Below, piece by piece: positions 57,542 to 64,000 of a stretch of DNA of 64,000 nucleotides. Made by a program: the position numbers and the translations under genes. The DNA comes from Paulinella micropora (taxonomy: Eukaryota; Cercozoa; Imbricatea; Euglyphida; Paulinellidae): positions 1-64,000 of the forward strand of contig WBZZ01003110.1 in assembly GCA_019918135.1 (NCBI GenBank). The letters run 5' to 3'. Under the pieces are notes generated by a model. It was given only the letters and a program-made list of their open reading frames with translations. It was not told where the DNA came from and did no database searches. How positions within the stretch are numbered: position 1 is the first letter of the stretch; each line of letters begins with the position of its first letter.

Positions 57542-57877
57542 GGGATCTATCTCCAGAACAAAGCCGGCACAAGAAATTGTCGTGGCTTTACACGTAGGTG
57601 CAAGGCTGTGTGCGCAAGGCCCCGCGTGATTTCCAGAGAGTGTGGTCGATTCGGGGGAGGGGGGGGGGAAGGGTGTGTGGGGCCTTTCGGCCCCCCCACA
57701 CTCCAAACCCGGGTTCGGGAGGGGGGAGGGCCGCGCAATTTGGGACGGTGGGCACGGCCCCCCCCCTTTCCCCGATTCGAAACCACACACATATCCCCCC
57801 CCCAAAAAAAAGAAGTGACCCTTGGCAGTCTTTCTCCTTTCGCGGCGCGGGTTTTTTAAATTAGAAGACAAAGGTCC

Positions 57878-58459
57878 ATGTCTCGTTCCGACCAGACCGG
57901 CGGCCCCCGCACCAAGAAGGCCCGGACCGACGGACGTCCGTCGGCAGCTCCCGCGCTGATCCCCGAAAGCCTCGAACAGCATGTCCGGGTCGAAGTTTTC
58001 CTGGCGCCCGCCACTGTCGAGCGTAGCGAGCCGCCGGACATAGAGTTGGTCCACGACTTTGTGCGCCGGATCCTGGAGACGACGGTTCTGCCGATCGTGG
58101 GCCTGAGCCTCGCGGACACGATCAGCGATATCAGAATCCTGGCGCCCGCGGACATGTCACTTTTCCGTGATTTCCACGCCCAGCGCGCCGAGCCACGGCC
58201 GGCCGCATTCCGCGCCAGAGAGAAACTGCCGGACTTGACGGTAAGCCGCGACTACCTGGCCTCCGACCCCACGTCGGACTGCGCGGTGTGCCTCGAGGTT
58301 TACACGGAGGGCCAGCTCCTGAAGGTCATGCCTTGCTCGCACAGGTTCCATCGAAACTGTCTGTTCCCGTGGCTGCGCGCACATAATACGTGCCCGGTCT
58401 GCCGCTTCCAGCTCCCGGCCGAACCCGTCTCTCCGCCGGTAGGCGCTGCCGGTGGCTAG
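57878..58459 (+). CDS. RING-H2 protein, copy B
   Basis: 193 residues from MSRSDQTGGPRTKKARTDGR. Basic N-terminus, conserved helix VHDFVRRILETTVLPIVGLS, and a C-terminal RING-H2: CAVCLEVYTEGQLLKVMPCS, HRFHRNCLFPWLRAHNTCP, VCRFQLPAEPV. It has a four-residue insertion (PATVERSEP region) relative to copy A. Predicted E3 ubiquitin ligase. It lies between the divergent SR-rich gene and an AATTAA element at 58501. Confidence 0.9.
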   Translation: MSRSDQTGGPRTKKARTDGRPSAAPALIPESLEQHVRVEVFLAPATVERSEPPDIELVHDFVRRILETTVLPIVGLSLADTISDIRILAPADMSLFRDFHAQRAEPRPAAFRAREKLPDLTVSRDYLASDPTSDCAVCLEVYTEGQLLKVMPCSHRFHRNCLFPWLRAHNTCPVCRFQLPAEPVSPPVGAAGG

Positions 58460-58815
58460 CAGCACTTTGCAAATATAGCTGGACTTTTTGGATGGGACGA
58501 TTTTTAATTAAAAAAAGAATCTGGCGCAGAACTGTCTGTCTCGAGTGGAGTTTTCCGCCCCGTTGCCGGCTCTCTTGGCGTTTTCCGGTAGACGGTGGGG
58601 CGGATTCCCTTTAGCGGGGTAGGGACAAAGGCCCGGCCCAAACCGTCTACCGGGGACGGACGTGGGGGGGGTCGCAATCGTCCCCAGAGGGACGTGTGGG
58701 GGGGGGGCCACACAGAAGAGGGGACGGACGTGTGTGTGTGTGGGGGGGGGCCGCAATCGTCCCCAGAGGGACGGGGGGCTCGACCGAAAAAGGTGCCCAA
58801 AACAAACTGGAGGAG

Positions 58816-60543
58816 ATGGACAGTCCGAGCGATCGTAGCGCGGGGTGGGCGAACCTCAGCGACCAGGAGCCGGGCGACGTTGACCGCGGCAACCTGTCTT
58901 TTTTTCTGCAGAGCCGGGCCTGCCAGGGCGCTTGGCTGCGTTTTGTGGAGTTCTTTGTGTGCAGCGGCGACGTGGCAGCAACGGCGCAGGTGCTGCAATG
59001 CCTGAGGTCTGAGGCGAGGAACCAAGCGCGACGGTTGCGACGGTGCCCCTCGCGAGCCGTGCGGCTGTCGGCCGACAACAGCGGCCCCGCCGACCACGAC
59101 TTGTTCTTGCTGTACGGCAAGCTGGCGGCCGCCGGCGCCGACGCGGCGGCGTTGCAGGTGTTGTGGGCGACCGTCAACCGCCTGAACTGTGACAGGGACG
59201 CAAAGGGACAGCTGGTAGCCAAGACGGTGCTGGGCCTGCTGGCGGGTCCGCTGACGGCCCGGGCGGGTCTAGCGCCCGTGTGGTCGCTGTTGAGCAAGGC
59301 CAGAAGCACGTCCGGTCCTCTCTGGTACGCCAGCACTTGGGTCAGCTGGCTGGGCGCCGTGGGGCGGGTGTGGCAGACGTTACGCGCCACCCGGCCGTCG
59401 CCGCGGACGCTGACGAAGGTGCTGTTGGGGCTGAGGAGGTTCCGGGGGCAGAGGGAACACAAGGTGTACCAGGTGTTTGCTCTGGAGATGTTGTTGCTGG
59501 AGCTGCTGGGGGTGGTCAAGCTAGGGCTGCGCACCGAGGCCGACGGGCCGAGCTTCCGGGAGGCGTGCGGCGTGGTGGCGATCCTGAACGCGGCGCTGGT
59601 AGGGATGTGCCGCCGAGAATTGTGGGCCGTGCTGCTCGACGCCAAAGAGGTGTTGCAGCTTTCCGACGCCGTTTGGGCCGAGGCGGCCGTTGCGGGCCAG
59701 TCCCCGGTCCTGCTCAAGTTTTTCTTGCAGCAGCAGCAGACGGCGGACTGTACCACGGCGCAGGCGCTGCTGGAGCTGGCGCTCGCGGGGCCGTGCATCG
59801 CCGGGGACAACGGCACGAGCTGGGGGGTCAAGGTGCCGGCCGTCCCGCCGGCGCTGTGCGTGGCGGGGGTGCTGCTGCGGGCGGGCGCGTCCCTGGACAG
59901 GGATTGGGTCCGCGACGGTTGGCCGGCCGGCGTGCCGCGACGGTTGCTTAACTACGGGCGGCCCGCCCAGCTGGTGGGCCGGCTGGTTTCGATCTGGGAG
60001 GCGACTCCCCCGCCGCGAGACGACAGCAGCGACAGCAGCGACGAAGACAGCGACGAAGACGACGACGAAGACGACGACGAGGACAGTGATGAGGAAGAAG
60101 AAGGCCGGAGCTGTACAGCTCCTGCGCGGGGGGGCTGCGAGGACTGCGAGCACGAGGCGCGGCGCCGGGCGGCAGACCGCGAGAGGGAGCTGGCGGCCGC
60201 GGAGGAGTCGGGGAAGGCGCTGCGGCGCGAGAACCTGAGGCTGCAGGCCGCGGCGGCGCGCGCTGGGCAAGAATTAACAGCCTTGGAGAACAAGGCGCGC
60301 GCTTTGCGCACTCTTTGCAAGAGGGCGAAAGTACAGCTCCGCACTCTGCGGCGCAAAGAAAAGAAGGCCAGGGCCGACGAGGAGGACGGCTGCGCGGTCT
60401 GCCTGAACGAGCCCACCAGGGAAACCCCGCTGGTGGTGTTCTTCCCCTGCGCGCACGCCCGGGTGTGCGCCGACTGCGCGGCGAGGTTGGCGCGCTGCCC
60501 GCTGTGCCGCCGGGAGATCCGAGAATTCGTGGCGCCGATTTGA
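58816..60543 (+). CDS. Coiled-coil RING protein, full-length copy B
   Basis: 575 residues from MDSPSDRSAGWANLSDQEPG, a start conserved in copy A. About 380 residues of helical repeats, rich in Ala/Leu (LLYGKLAAAGADAAALQVLW, then AQALLELALAGPCI), perhaps ankyrin- or TPR-like, are followed by a pure acidic tract (DSSDEDSDEDDDEDDDEDSD), a coiled coil (RRRAADRERELAAAEESGKA ... LRTLCKRAKVQLRTLRRKEK) and a C-terminal C3HC4 RING: CAVCLNEPTRETPLVVFFPC, AHARVCADCAARLARCPLC. This RING-at-the-end design is that of IAP/MULAN-type E3 ligases. Copy A keeps only the two ends. Confidence 0.8.
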   Translation: MDSPSDRSAGWANLSDQEPGDVDRGNLSFFLQSRACQGAWLRFVEFFVCSGDVAATAQVLQCLRSEARNQARRLRRCPSRAVRLSADNSGPADHDLFLLYGKLAAAGADAAALQVLWATVNRLNCDRDAKGQLVAKTVLGLLAGPLTARAGLAPVWSLLSKARSTSGPLWYASTWVSWLGAVGRVWQTLRATRPSPRTLTKVLLGLRRFRGQREHKVYQVFALEMLLLELLGVVKLGLRTEADGPSFREACGVVAILNAALVGMCRRELWAVLLDAKEVLQLSDAVWAEAAVAGQSPVLLKFFLQQQQTADCTTAQALLELALAGPCIAGDNGTSWGVKVPAVPPALCVAGVLLRAGASLDRDWVRDGWPAGVPRRLLNYGRPAQLVGRLVSIWEATPPPRDDSSDSSDEDSDEDDDEDDDEDSDEEEEGRSCTAPARGGCEDCEHEARRRAADRERELAAAEESGKALRRENLRLQAAAARAGQELTALENKARALRTLCKRAKVQLRTLRRKEKKARADEEDGCAVCLNEPTRETPLVVFFPCAHARVCADCAARLARCPLCRREIREFVAPI

Positions 60544-60679
60544 ACCGAAGTGAGGGCCGTGCAATGTTGGACAAAAGAAAACTTTTTAATTAAAAAACAT
60601 TTCTTGGCCACGGCGGCGGTGCGGCAAAACCTCGCGAAGAGCACGAGCTGAACCAAGATTCTGACAACGGTTCGGTGTC

Positions 60680-62938
60680 TTAGATTGCGTGCGGGCTGCC
60701 CAGGCTGTGGCGGGCCAGCCATGTGCGTTCGCTGGCTACTTGTTCAAAGCACTGCATCGCTTCCAGCTGCAGCAGTTCTGCCTCCGTGGCAGCGCTGGCA
60801 GCCGACATCCACAGGTCCACCCCCAGCTGCCAGCGCACGTTCAAGCGCAAGCCGTGGTTCTCGCCGCTCGCGGACAAGCGCAACCAACGGAGTTTGTCGG
60901 CCGCCGCAAGCGTCACGTACAGTCCTAGGATGCCCTGGGCGTACGCGTCACCGCCGGCTGCCAGGCGCTCGCACTGCGCGGTGGCGCGCTTCGTTTCGTC
61001 CGCCGTCAAATTAACAAGTCGCAGGTGGGAGCTCTCTAGCCAGCTCGCTGCCGCGCGGCTGGCGGCACGGCTGTGCTCTGCCCTAGCCAGGACGGCCGCC
61101 TTCTCACACGGCTGCTGTGCGACCCCTCCCCCGCACAGCTCGCAGCCGGGTCCCGCGCAACTGAAGTATCCATTCTGTAGCTTGTTCCATTCGACCATGT
61201 CTGCCGAAACTTGCTTGTCCTCCGCCTTTGTGTAAGTCAGGGGGTCGTACTGGCCGGTCAGGAAAACGTTGTCATCATCGTAGCCACATATAGGCTCCTC
61301 CAGCGTAGCCGCCAGCGAGAACAGAAACGCGATATCTCGACCTTCGAGCGAACACCACGGCCCCTCGTCTGGAACTACGCCCTCTCCGCCGCGTAGCCTT
61401 TGCCGCCAGGCCGACACGCACAACCGACCAAGCTCGAACAGAGCCACCGCTAAGAAATTGCTACTAGAGTGGTACGATCCTGGCCCAAGGTAGAACCAGC
61501 TGTCCGCATTGTCCCCCCATGCGCCGACGGGACGCAGCTTGTGCAAAAATTTCGGCAGGCCCGCGTCGGCCGAAACCTCCTCGTCGGGCTCCTCCTCGTC
61601 GGGCTCCTCTTCCCTCGCAGAAAAGCACAGAGACCAGGCCCGCTGCAGAGAGTCTGGCAAGCCCGCGGGGGGCTTCGTTGCGCGGGGCTTCCTTGTCGTA
61701 GACAAAAACAGAGACCAGGCCCGGCGCTTGTCAACCGGCAGCCCTGCACCCCCCGACAGGTACAAACAACCGAGCCTGTACGCGGCCAGGTGCTGGCTTG
61801 GGACCGGCCAGCCGCAGGCGACCGCGGCGGTTAGCGTCGCGACGCCCCGTGCGTCATGTTGGCCCACGCCGCGGCCCAGCAACCAGCACACACCTAGCTC
61901 GTACAGGTCGCTAGAGTCCGGCTGGGGCAGCTGCAGCAAGAGCTCTGCGGCCTCGGCTTCCCACGCGCGGACTTGCGCAGTCCCGCGGCCGGCACCGTGC
62001 TCGCAGCCTGCGCGCAGCAGCCTGCGCGCTAGCTCTGACTGCCAATCGTGCAACTTAGTGTCGTCGCGCGTCAGCAGCGAAATCGCGCGTCGCAACGTGA
62101 CTAGCGCCCGCGAACGTCCATTGTTCCGCCAGTACATTTCCGCTAAAATATAGGCAGTCACGGCTTCGTTTGGAACTTGCTGCTCCGCTTTTTCCAAGAA
62201 ACGTAAGAGGCCGGGCTCGTCGAGACTTTCCACCTCAAGCCATTGTAGTTGGTTACGCCACTCGTTGCGGGCTAGAACTCTCACTGGGCAGGGTTCTGTT
62301 TCGCAACACTCTTGGCCCTTGTGTGTCAGGGCCCGCAGCAGCAATCCGAAGCCGCGTTTGACCTGGGGCCGCTCTCCGTAGAACGAGCCCTTGGCCTCTT
62401 CCAGCCAGGCCTCTGCATACCCGGCCTCCAGCGCCGCTATAAGGAAGTACTCAGCCTCGGCGTCCACGTGGCGAGACAAAGTAAACTGCGCCTTTCTGTC
62501 TCCCTGCGCGGCGGCCCGCCGCAGCCACGCCAGGCCCTCGTCGGTCTGCGCAGTAGTCAGCAGCCGCAAGCCTAGCTCTCGCTGGCTGCGGCCGTCGCCT
62601 TTTTCCGCGTTGCTGCGCAGCACGTGCTCGCACGTGCGCGTGTGCGCGCCGAGGTCGCCTAGCCTGATCACGGCAGTGCAAACAACCTCCGGGCAGACAG
62701 CCAGCCGGAGGTTCAGTACTTCGCGCCGGGTGCGGTGGCAGGGGTCTGCCCGCGCGGCGCCAGCGCGGCAGTGCGGGCAGCGCTGCTGGGGCAGGTCGCT
62801 GGCCAGCGCCTGCGAGAAGCAGTCCTGGCAGAAACACTGGCCGCAGTCGTGCGCTACCGCTTCGCGGACTATGCCGAGGCACAGAGGGCATGACAATTCG
62901 TCATTGTCCGCGTGGTCGTGGGCAAACCAGCCGGGCAT
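60680..62938 (-). CDS. RING protein with Sel1/TPR-like repeats, full-length copy B
   Basis: 752 residues from MPGWFAHDHADNDELSCPLC. The RING (CPLCLGIVREAVAHDCGQCF, CQDCFSQALASDLPQQRCPH, C) is at residues 17-60, followed by a second Cys/His region (TRREVLNLRLAVCPEVVC, CEHVL). Then come Sel1/TPR-type repeats: LGLRLLTTAQTDEGLAWLRR, AAQGDRKAQFTL, YRLGCLYLSGGAGLPVDKRR. The last 280 residues hold FSCAGPGCELCGGG and end VASERTWLARHSLGSPHAI, with a fragment of this part in copy A. RING-Sel1 proteins act as E3 ligases with repeat-based substrate binding. It is convergent with 58816-60543, with an AATTAA element between them. This gene extends past the right end of the duplicated block. Confidence 0.85.
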   Translation of the reverse strand: MPGWFAHDHADNDELSCPLCLGIVREAVAHDCGQCFCQDCFSQALASDLPQQRCPHCRAGAARADPCHRTRREVLNLRLAVCPEVVCTAVIRLGDLGAHTRTCEHVLRSNAEKGDGRSQRELGLRLLTTAQTDEGLAWLRRAAAQGDRKAQFTLSRHVDAEAEYFLIAALEAGYAEAWLEEAKGSFYGERPQVKRGFGLLLRALTHKGQECCETEPCPVRVLARNEWRNQLQWLEVESLDEPGLLRFLEKAEQQVPNEAVTAYILAEMYWRNNGRSRALVTLRRAISLLTRDDTKLHDWQSELARRLLRAGCEHGAGRGTAQVRAWEAEAAELLLQLPQPDSSDLYELGVCWLLGRGVGQHDARGVATLTAAVACGWPVPSQHLAAYRLGCLYLSGGAGLPVDKRRAWSLFLSTTRKPRATKPPAGLPDSLQRAWSLCFSAREEEPDEEEPDEEVSADAGLPKFLHKLRPVGAWGDNADSWFYLGPGSYHSSSNFLAVALFELGRLCVSAWRQRLRGGEGVVPDEGPWCSLEGRDIAFLFSLAATLEEPICGYDDDNVFLTGQYDPLTYTKAEDKQVSADMVEWNKLQNGYFSCAGPGCELCGGGVAQQPCEKAAVLARAEHSRAASRAAASWLESSHLRLVNLTADETKRATAQCERLAAGGDAYAQGILGLYVTLAAADKLRWLRLSASGENHGLRLNVRWQLGVDLWMSAASAATEAELLQLEAMQCFEQVASERTWLARHSLGSPHAI

Positions 62939-63750
62939 TTACTGTCCCAGCTAGAACACTGAAGTGCTCTTTTTTTGCAGGCCTAGCAGTGAAGCAGAGA
63001 GTTGAAAGGAAGAAGTTACAAACACACCGAGACTAGATTTTTACACACACACACAAACAAAAAGAAAGAAACCAGACGACATACGCTGCAAAAAAAACAA
63101 TACAGAAAGGCGGAATGTGCGCTGGGCACGGGACTGCGCGGGGAGGTGGGGGGGGGGAACAGTCAATTGATTGTCACCAAAGCAAAGGCTTTATTCCCTC
63201 CCTTCGAAGGCGTGGGAGTGGGGGGAGGGGCAAATGGCGGGGGGACAGTCAACTTTTCCCCCCCCCTCCTTTCTCTCTCTCTCCTTCCCCCCCCGCTTCC
63301 CTTTCCCCTGCGCCTTTTTTTTGCTTTCTTTCTCTTTGTCCTTTTTTCTTGCTGTTGTCCTCTCTTTAAAAAGAAGGCTTCTTCAAAAAAAGCTACCAGG
63401 CCCAAAGCGCGAATGTCGGCCATGGCTGCTACTGCTGCCCTTTCGTCTAAAGATTAACCTTTTGCAAGCAGAACTCCAGCTCCTCCTGGCACGGGCGTCG
63501 GCCCGCGTCGTTCGAGACCGCTTCGAGCCCAATTTCACCCTCATGTCCGGCGGCCGGCTGCACATTTTGCCCTCCGAGCGCACTGAGCTCAACACCTTGC
63601 TGCGCGACCTCGCTTGCCTGGCTTGCCCCGGGCCCCCTCTCGTCGAGGCCTTAGGGGGGGGTCTGTACCGAGACCCCGCCCCAGCGAGCACATGGGGTGG
63701 TGCTAAGACAGAAACTCTGGCTGTTTCTCCGCAGGGGTGCGGGGGGGGTC
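62939..63750. other. Low-complexity region, possibly start of a plus-strand gene
   Basis: CA-, A- and G/C-rich sequence. At 63415-63455 a short ATG frame (MSAMAATAALSSK) is followed by a stretch with coding character (LLLARASARVVRDRFEPNFT and LHILPSERTELNTLLRDLAC) in another frame. This may be the beginning of a spliced gene that leaves the window. Not enough to call a gene. Confidence 0.35.
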
Positions 63751-64000
63751 TACCGCAAAACCAGGCAAATTTTCGCGGGAGCGGAGAGGGGGGGGGAGGT
63801 ACCGAGACAGTTGCTCCACGAGCAGCTGGGGGTGGTGCAGCTGCCGCTGAGACAGAATCCAGAGTTTCTGTTTTTCGGTAGGGGGGCTGGGGGGAGGGGG
63901 AAAGGTACCGCAAAACCAGGCAAATTTTCGCTGGAGCGGGAAGGGGGTTGGGGAGGTACCGAGACAGCTGCTCCACGAGCAGCTGGAGCTGCTCCACGCG
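63751..64000. repeat. 155-base tandem repeat at the window end
   Basis: TACCGCAAAACCAGGCAAAT begins at 63751 and again at 63906, each followed by TTTTCGC, G-rich sequence, GGTACCGAGACAG and a CTCCACGAGCAGCT block. A more degenerate unit precedes it at about 63660. The array continues past the window. The CCGCAAAA and AATTTTCGC words recall the palindromic array at 29.6-31.3 kb. Confidence 0.75.

Noticed and set aside
63171-63881. A 236-codon plus-strand open frame
   Set aside because: Most of it is poly-purine/pyrimidine and tandem repeat; only a short central part looks coding.
1-64000. Major capsid protein, portal, DNA polymerase, tRNA genes
   Set aside because: Looked for characteristic motifs and saw none in this window; they may lie elsewhere.

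Overview
The window looks like part of the genome of a large, nucleus-replicating double-stranded DNA virus, or of a virus-like element of that kind, from the herpesvirus/mirusvirus side of the tailed-phage lineage (Duplodnaviria). The strongest evidence is a complete herpes-type large terminase subunit (36807-38850) with ATPase and RNase H-like nuclease motifs and a small intron at the nuclease boundary. Around it are a class I ribonucleotide reductase small subunit, a cyclin, F-box/LRR and RING proteins, an SR-rich protein, signal-peptide membrane proteins and a phage-fibre-like protein. Several genes carry GT-AG introns of 61-127 bases, which points to transcription in a eukaryotic nucleus. 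Genes are dense, on both strands, with G/C/T homopolymers between them. I recognise no capsid gene, tRNA or rRNA here. I cannot tell a free virus from an integrated copy, and the host is unknown; C/H-rich repeats resembling the EsV-1-7 type are compatible with an algal or other protist host.

Layout. 1-7.2 kb is single-copy: two related nuclear-type proteins, a small Cys-motif gene, a long fibre-like gene, a coiled-coil protein, the RNR small subunit and a small conserved protein. 7.285-28.65 kb (copy A) and 37.85-61.5 kb (copy B) are two diverged copies, in the same orientation, of one segment: terminase 3' part, C/H-repeat nuclease, two-TM membrane protein, variable cassette, F-box protein, spliced PD-(D/E)XK nuclease, F-box/LRR protein, second two-TM protein, small Cys-rich protein, dyad-repeat locus, histone H3-tail-like protein, SR-rich protein and three RING genes. 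Copy A begins and ends inside genes that are complete around copy B, so A looks like the secondary copy. Each copy also has private cassettes: A has a fibre-tip-like gene and a seven-TM plus protease-like pair; B has two secreted DUF285-repeat proteins and an unknown 269-residue protein. Between the copies (28.7-36.8 kb) lie a two-TM protein, a striking array of six long palindromes (29.6-31.3 kb, origin-like), a cyclin, a glycosyltransferase, another two-TM protein and an LRR protein. Beyond copy B (63.0-64.0 kb) are low-complexity sequence and a 155-base tandem repeat.

How the genes may work together (inference): the R2 subunit supplies dNTPs; terminase and nucleases process DNA; cyclin, F-box and RING proteins would act on cell cycle and ubiquitin; the H3-tail-like and SR-rich proteins would touch chromatin and splicing; membrane, DUF285, fibre-like and glycosyltransferase products form the surface and secreted layer. 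Several genes look interrupted, through decay or homopolymer sequencing error; following the instruction these are described as spans only, without listing individual lesions.
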